From: Isoperla grammatica
Taxonomy: Eukaryota; Arthropoda; Insecta; Plecoptera; Perlodidae
Direction of reading: 5' to 3'
NCBI GenBank assembly: GCA_945910005.1
Contig: OX246747.1
Coordinates: 3,892,670-3,956,669, forward strand
Length of the DNA stretch: 64,000 nt
Made by a program: the position numbers and the translations under genes. The notes under the pieces are model-generated. The model did no database searches. It was not told the DNA's origin and was given only the letters and a program-made list of their open reading frames with translations. This document shows, piece by piece, positions 36,775-50,000 of this stretch (within the stretch, counting starts at the first letter, position 1; the number at the start of each line of letters is the position of its first letter).

Positions 36775-38181
36775 CAGTGCTTAATTTGTAATGGAGCGTG
36801 GGTATACGCAGTATACCCACCTATTTTCGTGGGTATACGCAGTATACCCACCTTTTTTCATGAATTATTAGGTACGCAATACTCAAATTTTGGCTAACAT
36901 ATATAAAAAACAAACATAATTTGTATTGGGTATTTTACCCTAACATACTCCTATTTCAAATTTACTTAGGTATATCTATAACTCTAAAGAAAACTCTTAT
37001 CTCTTGGTTTTACGTTTTTCCCAAACCAACCTCCGTACTTTATAAATAGAATCATCTCCTATTGACATTGTTATTGGCTGCAGGTTCCTCGTCAACCAGC
37101 CAGTAAGGGTTAGCAACGCGAAGGCGGTACAGTCGCTCTCGCTGCTGTGAGGGAAATGGCACGATCCTGTTGGATACAGCATTTCTCTGGTTGTGGATAT
37201 ACGTTCGATTATTCTTTAATACTAAAGGGGTGTCCTGTTAAAACTAAAAATTTGGCTCTGCATTATGTTTGATGGTCTGCAGGGGCGGACAGGCCCGCCG
37301 GGCAACCGGGCAAATGCCGGTGGCCTGCCTGTTTTGGCCCAAATTTGGACTGGTTCGACTGGAACAGGCATAAACTGCCTGGCGCCAGCGGTAAGTTGCC
37401 GCGCATTGAAAATTAAATTTCTTTAAACCCGAGTCCCTCCCACCCCTTCCTTCGCGATATTGCAAGATTTAAATAACATTGTAGATTCGTTGTATTTCGG
37501 TGTTACTTGATCTCATTCTCATCAATCTTCTTGCTGGTGTTTTTCTACTTTTAACCGACGAAAACTACAATATTTCGGTAGTGCATTCAGCCTGCTATCT
37601 TTTTTTCTAAAACGCACCAAATGCCTTCTTAAAACCTGATTTTTTTAAATTTCGCCTGCGGCGCTGTTTGTTGGGGGCCACAGCCTCCCAAACCCCCCGT
37701 GCCTGGCCTGACCAAAAGTTTGCCCGGCCTGGATTTTTTCCCCAGTCCGCCCAGCTGGTCTGAAACGCGTTTTGAGATGATATCTTATCATAAAAATAAT
37801 AATTACAACTGATAAACATTTCTGCTATTGTTAGGTTGTTCCTCGTGGAAATGAATTGTTGTCAGTTGACACAAAATTACTGTATAACTACTTCAATAAC
37901 TGATATTTAATAATATATGTATCTGCTTTTAATCATTTAATGTTAAACTTACAAGACAATTAAAATAACGATTGGCTTTTGAAGACGAGTAAAATTGTAT
38001 CAAATCCAAACCAAAACTCAAAATCCAATTCCAGATTACGAGCCCAGAAGCTGAATTGGTAAGCGGGATGGGGGGGGGGGGGGGGCAATTTCCCACCGAG
38101 ACATCAATTTTTATCACGAGCACATTGTAACATGAAACTATGATGCGTATACCCACCTTTTTCCTTACAAATTAACCACTG
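36775..38181. mobile_element. hAT-like element, 1.4 kb, 8-bp TSD
   Basis: The ends CAGTGCTTAATTTGTAA and TTACAAATTAACCACTG are inverted. They are flanked by perfect gctatgtg at 36767-36774 and 38182-38189. Subterminal cgtgggtatacgcagtatac words occur at both ends. A second hAT-like element is nested at 37280. No transposase frame was found. Confidence 0.82.
37280..37755. mobile_element. Nested hAT-like element
   Basis: The ends CAGGGGCGGACAGGCC and GTCCGCCCAGC are flanked by tggtctg at 37273-37279 and 37756-37762 (7 of 8 expected bases match). Subterminal inverted words include gcccgcc and gcccggcc. Confidence 0.55.
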
Positions 38182-38404
38182 GCTATGTGCCCCGTATCCG
38201 CTATAGCTGGAGGGCTACTCTCCCCCCCTGACCCCCCATTGATTAATATTACGTAGGAAGGCTGCCAGATAGAACCGGCCCTGGTCTGGTCTCTAGCCCA
38301 TTGTGTTACCCCAGGGCCGTACCAAAGCTGTAGTCTGGTTAGTTTCTGTACTTCTAGTGGGTTCCCTTCTGTGTGTTCATACCGCCCACCACTCACATCT
38401 ACCA

Positions 38405-39837
38405 CGTAATTTCCTCATCGCGTCGCTGTAGCGTCAGCGTTGGGGTAGAACACGTGAGCTAACCGCCGCTGTAGCGCCAGCGTTGGGGTAACACGCGAGC
38501 TGACCGCAGCTGTAGCGTCAGCGTTGGGGTAGAACACGAGAGCTGGCCGCTGTAGTGTCAGCGTTGGGAAAGAACACGCGAGCTGACCGCCGCTGTAGCG
38601 TCAGCGTTGGGGTAGAACACGCGAGCTGACCGCAGCTGTAGCGTCAGCGTTGGTTTAGAACACGAGAGCTGGCCGCTGTAGTGTCAGCGTTGGGGTAGAA
38701 CACGTGAGCTGATCACCGCAAAAGCGTCAGCGTTGGGGTAGAACACGAGAGCTGGCCGCTGTAGCGTCAGCGTTAGGGTAGGACACGTGAAATGACCCCC
38801 GCTGTAGCGCCAGCGTTGGGGTAGAACACGCGAGCTGACCGCCGCTGTAGCGTCAGCGGTGAAGTACAACACGCGAGCTGACCGCTGCTGTAGCGTCAGC
38901 GTTGGGGGAGAACACTGAGCTGACCGCCGCTGTAGCGTCAGCGTTTGGGTAGAACACGCGAGCTGACCGCCGCTGTAGCGTCAGCGTTGAAGTACAACAC
39001 GCGAGCTGACCGCTGCTGTAGCGTCAGCGTTGGGGGAGAACACTGAGCTGACCGCCGCTGTAGCGTCAGCGTTTGGGTAGAACACGCGAGCTGACCGCCG
39101 CTGTAGCGTCAGCGTTGAAGTACAACACGCGAGCTGACCGCTGCTGTAGCGTCAGCGTTGGGGGAGAACACTGAGCTGACCACCGCTGTAGCGCCAGCGT
39201 TGGGGTAGAACACTTGAGCTGACCGCCGCTGTAGCGCCAGCGTTGGGGTAGAACACGCGAGCTGACCGCCGCTGTAGCGTCAGCGTTGGAATCAACACGC
39301 GCGCTGACTGCCGCTGTAGCGTCAGCGTTGGGGTAAAACACGCGAGCTGACCGCCGCTGTAGCGTAAGCGTTGGGGTAATACACGCGAGCTGACCGCCGC
39401 TGTAGCGTCAGCGTTGAAGTTCAACACGTAAAATGACCGCCGCTTTAGCGTCAGCGTTGGGGAGGACAACGCGAGCTGACCGTTGCTGAGGCGTCAAGCG
39501 TTGGGGTAGAACACGCGAGCTGACCGCCGCTGTAGCGTCAGCGTTGGGGAGGACAACGCGAGCTGACCGTTGCTGAGGCGTCAAGCGTTGGGGTAGAACA
39601 CGCGAGCTAACCGCCGCTGTAGCGTCAGCGTTGGGATAGAACACGTGAGCTACCGCCGCTGTAGCGTCAGCGTTGGGGTACAACATGTGAGCTAATGGCC
39701 GCTGTAGCGTCAGCGTTGGGCTAGAAAACGTGAGCTGACCGCCGCTGTAGCGTCAGCGTTGGAGTAGAACAAGTGAGCTGAACGCCGCCGTAGCGTCAGC
39801 GTTGGTTTAGAACACGCGTGCTGACCGCTGCTTTACG
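38405..39837. repeat. GC-rich about 43-bp minisatellite with higher-order repeats
   Basis: The monomer is built from gctgtagcgtcagcgttggg, gtagaacacgcgagctgacc and gcc. A three-monomer variant block (gaagtacaac) recurs at 38861, 38989 and 39117, spacing 128 bp. A second variant block (gttgctgaggcgtcaagcg) occurs twice near 39480-39600. It is CpG-rich and lies within 3 kb upstream of the unit C promoter. Confidence 0.96.
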
Positions 39838-39905
39838 TAGCCATAAAGTTCGTAGATTTATATACGCGCTCGCTTACCAACGCACTAAACAGAGCGTTAT
39901 TCTAG
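39838..39905 (+). mobile_element. Helitron-like repeat H1, 3' end fragment
   Basis: It keeps aaagttcgtagat, gcgctcgctta, the aaacagagcg word and the CTAG|T terminus shared with 15453 and 46789. The hairpin is decayed. Confidence 0.45.
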
Positions 39906-39960
39906 TGCTTTAAATAATACCTAGGACCTGGGATGGTAAAATTGTATTTTTGTCTTCAAG

Positions 39961-40888
39961 GAATTGACGAGTGGTGATAGGCGGAGCTTGCGCCGAGTAG
40001 GTACTGTGTCACGTGACTAGCCGTTTTGGAAAAGTCCCTACTGTCCGGACGGATCCACGCAAAACACATCCACACTTATCTCGTTCTAGCTGGGATAATA
40101 TTCATTTTTAAGATATAACCTGGAAAACGTATTGAGTTCACATACCAGTGGTCAATATAAAGGTTATTTCAAAATTATAGACGAAGTAGCTAACTTGTTA
40201 TAACAATTCACGCACTGAAGAGGATAAAATGACCAAGGTGTGTTTTGTTTTTTCAACTTCAACTGGCGAAAAACTAATGATCGGATTTGGACGAGAGTTT
40301 CTTAAGAATACGTACCAATAATGTGAGACAATAAGCAAATAAACTTTCTAGATAGAAAATGCCCGGAACGAAAATTCATAGCATGCACTAATATGCAAGG
40401 TGCTTAGTTTCACGGTCAAAACCGCTACTTTTGAGGCCCAACCGCTACACCTTGCATATTATTGCATGCTATGAATTTTCGTTCTGAGCAATTTCTATCT
40501 AGAAAGTTTATTTGCTTGTCGTCTCACATTATTGGAACACATACTAAAGAAACTCTCGTCAAAATCCGATCATTAGTTTTTCGCCAATTGAAGTTGATAA
40601 AACAAAACACGCGTTGCTCATTTTATCCTCTTGATGCGCGAATTGTTATAACAAGGTAACTACTTGGTCTATAATTTTGAAATTATCTTTATATTCACCA
40701 CTGTTATGTGAACTTATTACGCTTTCGATAGGTTATACCTGAAAAGTGAATATTATAACAGCTAGAACGAGATAAGTGTCGTACATTAAGCGCGTGAAAG
40801 CGTAACAGTTAGCAGATTTGTCCCAACTATGGGCGCCACGTTCCTTCGTGACGTCAGGGGGCGGGTAAATCACCACTCGTCCATTGCG
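39961..40888. repeat. 0.93-kb imperfect palindrome upstream of unit C promoter
   Basis: The left arm 39961-40402 and right arm 40448-40888 are inverted copies with a 45-base loop. The arms start tgacgagtggtgat / atcaccactcgtc. They share actttctagatagaaa, aaaaactaatgatcgg and gttataacaatt, and end at the loop in atgcaaggtg / caccttgcat. The right edge is about 50 bp from the TATA box. It could be a foldback transposon or an inverted duplication of regulatory DNA. Confidence 0.88.
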
Positions 40889-40936
40889 AAAGCCAGATTG
40901 TGTTACAGACCTGTACAGGCCTCGGCAACGCCTGGC

Positions 40937-40944
40937 TATAAATA
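40937..40944 (+). promoter_or_regulatory. TATA box of unit C gene
   Basis: TATAAATA lies about 100 bp upstream of the ATG of a signal-peptide exon, with an initiator-like TCAGTC at about 40978. Transcription would start near 40967-40980, giving a 5' UTR of about 60-70 bases. This is the only TATA box in the cluster placed correctly before a coding exon. Confidence 0.7.
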
Positions 40945-41037
40945 CACGCTGGGCTGGGTCCAACAGCCACAACTATCTCAGTCTGCACTGCGATATCATC
41001 GAAGGAGTATCCTGTAGTGGAGTAGGAGTATCTTGTA

Positions 41038-41092
41038 ATGTCGAGCAACAATCTTCTGTCCCTGTGGGGCTTCGCCTGCCTGCTGATCGTCC
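41038..41092 (+). CDS. Unit C exon 1: signal peptide
   Basis: ATG followed by MSSNNLLSLWGFACLLIV: a short polar start, then a hydrophobic core, 18 residues, ending C|GTAAGT in phase 1. Joined to the Ig1 exon (GG GTC GCG), it gives Val-Arg-Val-Ala-Ser, a plausible cleavage region before SYSLTMTP. The perfect phase match with every Ig exon and the upstream TATA box support the call. No similar exon was found for units A or B. Confidence 0.85.
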
Positions 41093-44000
41093 GTAAGTAA
41101 AACAATCATTATCATCTGTATGTATGTAGCAATAGACACTTATATGAAATATACTTTTTGTAACTTTTCGTGAATATGTGAAATATTCACATATGCATTA
41201 CAAACACATAGCCAACGGTTTAACTGCGGCCGCTTAGCCGGTTCCCATGCGAACACCGAATACTGGAGCGGTTTGGTGGCCTATTTCTCATTAGACCCAT
41301 ACACTTTGTACAACAACACAAAACCATTTGGAAAAGTTGCAATGGTATATAAACGACGTTGTAGTTAGCGGACGCGTGTAGAACTATGTTTTTCGACGCC
41401 TGAACCGACGCCGGGCGTCGTTTACACATTGACTAACTTGGGACGCTCTAGGCGTTGACACAAGAGTCATAAAGACTTACAAACTCCAAAAAAATCCTGG
41501 CTTTTGAAACTAACTATGCCTTGTATTGCAATAGGATTTTTTTATAAAACGTCATTGTTGAATGAACCATTGTTGTAACATTTCGTACTTTTTTCGGAAA
41601 GCGCCTAATATTCAGCCGCCTCTCACATCTAAACCACTAATATTTTGTCAAGCACACTGCATAGATTTTAATTGCGGAATATAAAGGGGAACATACACTA
41701 GTTTCTTAAAACGGTTTGTTATGAATGGATTGGAAGTTATTAACTGTTTTGTGGAACAATGCGTTGGCAGTTAGTGGCGCGCGCAACAGAATTCCCTCAA
41801 CGGTTTGAACTAAGAAATCCACTACAGTTCCCTTGTAGAACCAGTATATTACTCAGGAAGTCAGGATAGAGATAAAATAAAATTACAGCTCTCATGATTG
41901 TCTTAAAATTAATTTTTTGTCAGGGGTGGACAAATATAAGGATCTTTAATAAAATGCCACAAATTAACCACATTTTTGAAAACTTATATCCTCAATATTT
42001 CTCCATTGTATTTTAAGTTGTGAACGGAATGACTTATTATGAAATAGAAGATTCGTATTTTAGCCAGGGTTGTCCAATGAGTTATCATATTTTGTGCTGA
42101 CAGACTATAGTGATTATTTCTATAATGCTCGTGAGTTTGTTTCAGTAAATATAGATTTTTAAGTATGCAAAGTATTAATATTAATTTCATCTACAAAAAA
42201 TGTACATAACTATAATACGCCAAGGCCAGTTCTAGAGTATCTGGCCAGTATCTGTACCAAAGTGAAGTTTGACGCCCTTTCTACGTTAAATTAATCAATG
42301 GGGGTGTTGGGGGGTTTTCCCGTCGTATGCGGGTACGGACATAGTCCTGGGAAAAATTGATTCTTAGGGTGTTTGAACTATTTTAATGAGATTTAGGTTC
42401 ACAAAAAATACTTGTTTAGCTTAAGGAAACTGAATATTATACACACAAAGAAAATAAACTTAAAGTCAGTAGGCATAATATGGCTCTTTTCTTTACTTCC
42501 AAAAGATCATCCTATTAACGTGTGTAAAATAGAGGTCAACATTCGCCTGGAATCGAAATTGTTGAAAAAATCGCTAACGTAATGAGTTCCAAAACGTACC
42601 TAACATCTCAGACTTGTTTAAACCCTCTATAACGGAGCCTAAATAAAAATTGTGTATAATACATTCAGATTTTTTTTTTTTATCCAGTGTCGTACCCAGG
42701 AATATATTTCAGGGGGCTGCCCAGAGTAGGACATAACTGTAAAAAGGTATTCTACAATTGTGCGGTAGGCAATTTTGTGGAAAATTCGTATTTTTGAAAT
42801 GGATGTACAGTTGTACATGATCGCAGTTAAGAGTTAACAATTGTTCAATCTTAGATTAGTACAGTCGTTTTCTTATACCTATTAGCCTATAATGTAACAG
42901 AATGTATTGTCTAATGAAACAAAGATAGTTACGTCTTAGTGTCCTGAAGTTTTTTCTTGAAGCTATTGGCACTGTAGAAACACTTTTCTATTAGTTAATT
43001 TCTCAATTTTCTTTGAAACATGTTCACGTTTGTAACACTTTTTATTTCATTGGGTAAGTAGTTGAACAGTATCTTCCCTGCATGGGCAGGGGCTTCGTCA
43101 GTAATCTTCAACTTAGTTTAACTTACGTGTAGGTTGGCCCTGTTCCGTGTATTGTGCTGATGGGTATCGAGCTTTTCAGAAAAGCATCATCGGACAGCAT
43201 CATGGTTCACGCACATACATTATGGTAGCATAAATGTACTTGGAAGGGACAGTAAGAATTTTTAGTTAGTTAAAATGTTCTTTACATGTTTGCATTGGTT
43301 GAAGGTTTAATATATACTGTATTGCCCTCTTTTGTAGCCTAAATTACTATGCCATAATTTATATGATTAGATAAGTGCATGGCATGCAGATTTTAGTATG
43401 GTTATATTGTAGTATTGTTTCAGTTGTTTTATTACAAATATACCGGAAATGATCTTCTTAGCAATGAATTATACGCGGTCATCCCATGTCAGGTTTTATC
43501 AATTTATAACACCAAAACTGTTGCTACCCTTACCTGCTCTAACTCTTGTTCTCGTATAAATATGTCAACTTCCCTTCTGTGTTTGTTACCTGGGTTGAAG
43601 ACCATGACATACGTTCTACTCGAATTTACGATTAGCCATCGTTGCATAAATATGAGACGTTAAGCCCCATTAATCAATCAATCAATACTTTAAGGTCCAG
43701 TCTTACAATGTCCCAATAACTATTTATTCGTCAAATAGCTTGTTTTCTCCATGGCAACGACCAATCAAAACCCTTGAAATCCTCCAAATAGCTTATTTGC
43801 TACAAATAACTTTCTTATTAGGAGATTGTAAGACCGGCCCTAAGACAGTTAGTTGTTTTCAAATTGTTGCACTACGTTGTTTGTTTCAACAAAAGCATCG
43901 ACCTCAAGTCCCTCAATTGTTTTATGAGATTGTTTTATGCTGCTTCACTAATAAAGATTTGTTACTAATTATGCACAATCCTGGATTTAGCGGGTAAATA

Positions 44001-47000
44001 TTCCCTTCGCCACTGGTTGAGCTTGCCATTTTGCATTACACTAATATTAATGTAAATGAATAACCTGAAAGCCATGGTAAATCGAAGTTTCAGTTCAGAG
44101 TAGCCTAAAAAATATATTAAAAATAGAAAATCACGCCGAAACTATTTTCATGCCGTATATTAGTATGTTTATGCACATGTATGTAAATGTGTATGTTTCT
44201 AGTAAGAGAATGGACTAAAAATTCCTAATAGAAACGGACTTGGCGTGTCTATAATTAGGTCCAAACTACTTGTTGCCAGATTTAAAACAAAGCAAACAAA
44301 ACAAGATCTATTTAATTACGAGAATTATCATTATTGATATTATTATTGTTATGAGTATGCCTACTTCACACTTTTATGATACGCAAGCAGATGATACTAG
44401 TGAAAGTATTTGTACTGTAAAAGAAGTTCATCTGGGTAAAGTAAATCTGCGGCGTAGCCCGTATCTAGTATTAAATCAGAAATCGGGCTACCAGTCAATA
44501 TTGAATAGGCCTAGTCAATAAACATTAAGTTAAAGTAGCAATAGGATAAATTTGGAATTAGTACACATGCTGATAGTGAAATAAATGCAAAATCTCAGAA
44601 GAATGGTTGCGAACCAGACATGCAGAAACGCATTGCGCGATCCCTGCTAGGCCGGCGAACGTGTGCCGCAGTTAGCCGGGGACGCTCGCGGGCCGCTGGG
44701 CCAGTCAGGTAGATTATGTTACACGGTTGCATAAACAATTAGTTTACTCAGAATCTAGTTGCTATATTTTCACAAACTAAACTCCACATCCGGCCTGACA
44801 CCCACATGATGTTTTGTGGAAAAAAGCATACCAATGTATTGATTAGTATCATAGATATAGCAATGTATAAATGGCCTGGAATCACAAAAAGTTTGTTTGT
44901 TTCGGCAAAGGGGTTTCTACCCTTCGCATATTCAAGTGCGGAGTAATTTTGGACTAGCCATTCTATCGAAGAATAAATTCTACGAAATTACAATTTTTGC
45001 GTGATTTTTTAAGTTTTTTTTTAGTTGTGTTATCATGTATTTTATTAAAGAAATTCCATCCGCCCTTTTGGTAGCTTAAGGGATGAAAAAACATGGTTCT
45101 ACACGAATTCTTAAACTACAATGTCGAATTAAAATTAGAAAATAATGCCTCCTATCATATTTAATAGGTTTCGTCTTGTTGTACAAGGTGTATGGGTCAA
45201 ACCTTAAATATGCGTCGTAGGACTCGCTTGCCGCTCCGTTAGAAGTTAAGCAGCCTCGGGCTAGATCATGAGGTGGATGGGTGACCACTCTCTTCTGAAA
45301 CACTAGTTACCGTTGGTTAGAGCAGATTTGAGAGTTCGAAAGCTTGTTTAACAGCTTCGTTCTTCTCGTCAACTGCTCGGCAGTCCAGGTTAGTGGAGGA
45401 ACCTATATGAATAGTCAAAGTTACACCCTCCTTTCGGATGGGACGTAAAGCCGATGGTCCTCTTGTTACTTTTTGACAGAAGTAGGCTACGTGCGGTACT
45501 AGGTTTCCCCTCCTCCCTTTCTCATTATCATTCATCACTCATCAAGCTAAAAAGGGCATTTTAGCCTACACTGGACTTAATTTCAGTAAAGTAACTTAAG
45601 TAATATGTACGCAATTGTCAATTATTATTGGTTCATAATCCTATGCCCACATAGGAGTCCCCTGACTTTGAAAAATCATCAAGAAATAAATGTTGAACCT
45701 CGGGAGAACCCAATGACACCATTAGATATAAAGTTCTTTCAAAACTATGCAAAACCACTACAATAGTTTTTGTATAATTGTCAGTGAATTGTTTTATATA
45801 CCGCAACCTACCTAAAAATAGCACTGTTTTGCTATTCCCAGATCTCTGGAATTTTTCATCCACAATACACTCGCGATACCAGAATATTGACGGTCCGTAT
45901 TTATAGTCGTCCCCTTCCCCTAGGGGCGCCCGTTGTTGCTACGTACGTGTGTTCTATGTGGGAAGTAACATGCATGAAACTGATACCTGGCAACAACGGG
46001 CGCCCCCAGAGGAAGGCACGACTATGAGTTGGCTTTTTATAAATTTACAATAATTAAGCGAGCGAAGCGAGCGTCCCCATTATACCTTTATGGCACTTTG
46101 TTCTGTTTTTTTTTCTTCTGTCGATAGCGGTCGAACGGAAAGTCCGATCAACTTGAAATTGTGACCATCCACAAGTCTCGATGTGGATTGAATGTGTATA
46201 GTTTTTTGGCAAAATCGTTTGGAAAGTTACCAAATTACACCAAAGTTAATGTAAATTGTTTTTCTGAAATAAAATGGTGGCAAAATGTGAGATAGCTATA
46301 TTTTTACAAACATTTTTCCGGTCACAAATATGTTCATTTTATGGCGATCTGATAAGACGTGTTGCCAAAGTTATACAAAAGTTACTCGAAAATACTTTTC
46401 TGAAACACAGTAACGGCAAAATGTGAGGTGGCTTTCCTATGGTATTTTTTTGTCCGGTCACGAATATACTAACTTAGAATTAATCTGATACGTATTAAAG
46501 ACATAAGTTACATTAATATTGCTGTCAATGTGTTATTAACTGTGGCGGACCGTGGCAAAAACACTCCAAAAATGACACCGAAAAATCTTAGCAACGCACA
46601 TTGCACGACGTACAACAATGTCGGGAAGTAGAGTAGTTAATAGCTATGGAAATTAGAAATATGTTTGCAATTCGCATTCAGGTATTGTTGTTAACTGTTG
46701 GTTGTATTAGCATTGAAATCTTTTCGCCAGAAAGTTCGTAGATATTGACGCGCTCGCTTATCAACGCGTCAAACAGAGCGTTTTCCTAGTATAATATAAT
46801 ATAATATAATATAAAATAATATAATATAAAATAATATAATATAATATAATATAATATAATATAATATAATATAATATAATATAATATAATATAATATAAT
46901 ATAATATAATATAATATAATATAATATAATATAATATAATATAATATAATATAATATAATATAATATAATATAATATAATATAATATAATATAATATAAT

Positions 47001-50000
47001 ATAATATAATATAATATAATATAATATAATATAATATAATATAATATAATATAATATAATATAATATAATATAATATAATATAATATAATATAATATAAT
47101 ATAATACAATATATAATATAATATAATATAATATAATATAATATAATATAATATAATATAATATAATATAATATAATATAATATAATATAATATAATACA
47201 ATATATAATATAATATAATATAATATAATATAATATAATATAATATAATATAATATAATATAATATAATATAATATAATATAATATAATATAATATAATA
47301 TAATATAATATAATATAATATAATATAATATAATATAATATAATATAATATAATATAATACAATATATAATATAATATAATATAATATAATATAATATAA
47401 TATAATATAATAAAATATAATATAATATAATATAATATAATATAATATACTCTTATGATAATGCTCTTTTAATACTGGTAGCGAAATTACATGCATTTCA
47501 AAACGGTTTTTGAAAAGAACTTTTGCAAATTTCAAACTTTCCACTGTTACCCGCTCGCAGCATTTTGATAGCGGGTGCTTTTATGAATAATAGTCAGCGT
47601 GTAAATGCGCAAACTTTCTTACCAGTTTTGATACAAGATACTGTTTACGACATGACCTTCTTAATAGTCCCTAATCTACACCGCTCTATGATTATTGGGT
47701 CCGATTGGCTTGTTCAAAATAAGGCGACATTACATTTCTTAGATCGCCTAATGTATATTGGAGAGCAGGCCGAACAACAGATCGTTCCTTTATCCTTGAG
47801 TTGTTCCCCACAGGACGTGGGAAAGCACTTGTCCCTTGTGAACAATGAGATGAATATTGATCAACAATGCACATTAGATAAAGAGGAAACTCTAAAAGAC
47901 CCAGGGTTCGGTGCAAAAGCTAAACAAAACGTTCAATCTTTACCCGCGGATTCTATGGAGGCCCAGGAAATCACGCGTTTACTTTTGAAACGTGAATCAC
48001 TTTTCTCTGTTGTGCCTGGTCGTACACTGATCCATTTTTACAAAAGTCTTACCCCATACCACTATCGAAGAGGCAGGCGGTGGATGACCAAGTCCGTCAA
48101 ATGCTCGAATGGAATATAATAGAGGCTGCCCGTCCTCATACATAAACCCAATGGTCACCGTCGTGAAGCCAGATGGGTCGGTGCGCATTGTTTAGACGGA
48201 CGCTTGTTGAATAGTCATATGTGTCCACAAAACGATACTCCACCCCCCATAGAAGAGACTTTACAAAAACTCCATGGAATGAAGTATTTCACTACTTTAG
48301 ATTTAACAAACTCTTTCTGGCAACTTCCCTTGCGTAAACAAGTCAGGAAATATACTGCATTTCTACACAATGGTTTCTTACACATATTGTGTTTTGCCCT
48401 TTTGGTTGCAATCGAGTGTGGCAGGACTGACACGTTGTCTAAATACAATATTGAATACAGACATAAAACGTTACGTCACCATTTATGTAGATGACCTTCT
48501 GATAGCGTCGCCCGATTTACAGTCGCATTTACAAAACCTGTATGCTGTGTTTACGGCTCTCAGTAATGTAGGAATTACTAGAAAGCTTGAAAAATGTCAA
48601 TGCTTGCAAGCTGAAGTAAATTACCTAGGGCACATTGTCTTAGCTGATGGTGTTCGAGTGGACGCTGATAAGGTACGACCTATTGTGGATTTCCCCCATC
48701 CACGAAACGCAAAGATAGATAGATATTTGGGCTTAACGTTTCATATTTTTGCAACGTGGCTAATCGAGACAATGAGTGGGTGAAATATGAAGATGAAATA
48801 GGGGTATGATTGGAGGAAAGGGGCCTGCCTAGGGACTGCTACCTTATCGTGGTGGGCAGGTTTGCGTGCTTTGTTGATCCCGAGAGCTATGCCGGCGGAA
48901 GCGTATGCTTCTGGTAGGGCCACCCAAGCCGGACTGGTCGAGGTGGAGAAGTCAGACGAAGTGCAGTCCACACCCCAATCACCTTTCCCCCCACTGTCCC
49001 ATCGAATATTTCTCCTCCCACTTGGCCCTGCCCTCCCTTGCTGGACTCCCGTATGACGACTCACGCGACGTACAATGGATCTGATTCGGATGTGGCTTTA
49101 TTCTGCATTATCATCTTTCTCATCTTCATTATCACCCGCTCATCGTCTCGATTAGCCATCGTTGCATAAATATGAGACGTTAAGCCCCATTAATCAATCC
49201 TCTGGAGGAAAGGGGCAAGTAGGAGGGCGGGGAGGAAGGGGAAGGGGAGGATCGGGAAAAGGGGAAGGACGTGGACTGCCTTTCGTCTGGCTTCTCCACC
49301 TCGACCTGTCCGGCTAGGGTGGCCCTACCAGAAGCATACGCTTCCGCCGGCATAGCCACAGGAATCATCAAAGCGCACAAACCTGCCCACCACGATAAGG
49401 TAGCAGTCCCTGGGTAAAGCAATTACGTCGGTTCTTAGGCATGTGTCATTCTTTAAACGGTTATGCGACCAGTACGCACACGCGGTGGGGCCTTTATACA
49501 CTTAATGCAAGGGCATTTTCAATGTGATTAATCATAAAAAATATAACCAACCGCTCAAAGTGTGAGAGTTTCTAAAGACCAAAAGGTGCTTTGGTTGGCA
49601 TTTATTGCATTGTGTTGTTTTTATTTTTCCCCCTGTTTTGATTACTAGAATATTGTTTAGCTTTAGGTATGTTCATGTACTTGATTTGCGTTTGTATTGT
49701 TCTTAAATTACGACCATGATTGACTAATGTACACCCACCAGTGATCACGATTAAACATTGTTTCCAAGTATTCTTGTGTTATTTTTAGATATTTTCGAGT
49801 CTTTCATTAAACATTGGTTACATGTTTTCTTATATTAGTTTAAGGTAGTTTCGTAGGTACTCAGTACTTGATTTGTAATTTTGATTTGTATTTTCAAAAA
49901 TTGTGACCATTGTTGCTTAAAGATTTTATAACTCCTTGTGTCTCCGTGAAACAAAGGTTATACAATCTGGGGGAGAATGTATGGTTACCACCCCTCCTTC

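Noticed and set aside
39066..39686. Minus-strand repeat proteins in the GC-rich region
   Set aside because: They are produced by the 43-bp minisatellite. Frames shift with monomer length.
38405..39837. CRISPR-like regularly spaced repeats
   Set aside because: Monomers are contiguous without unique spacers, and the DNA is eukaryotic.
46761..47544. Long minus-strand open frames rich in Tyr, Ile and Leu
   Set aside because: They are translations of the (ATAAT)n repeat, not proteins.
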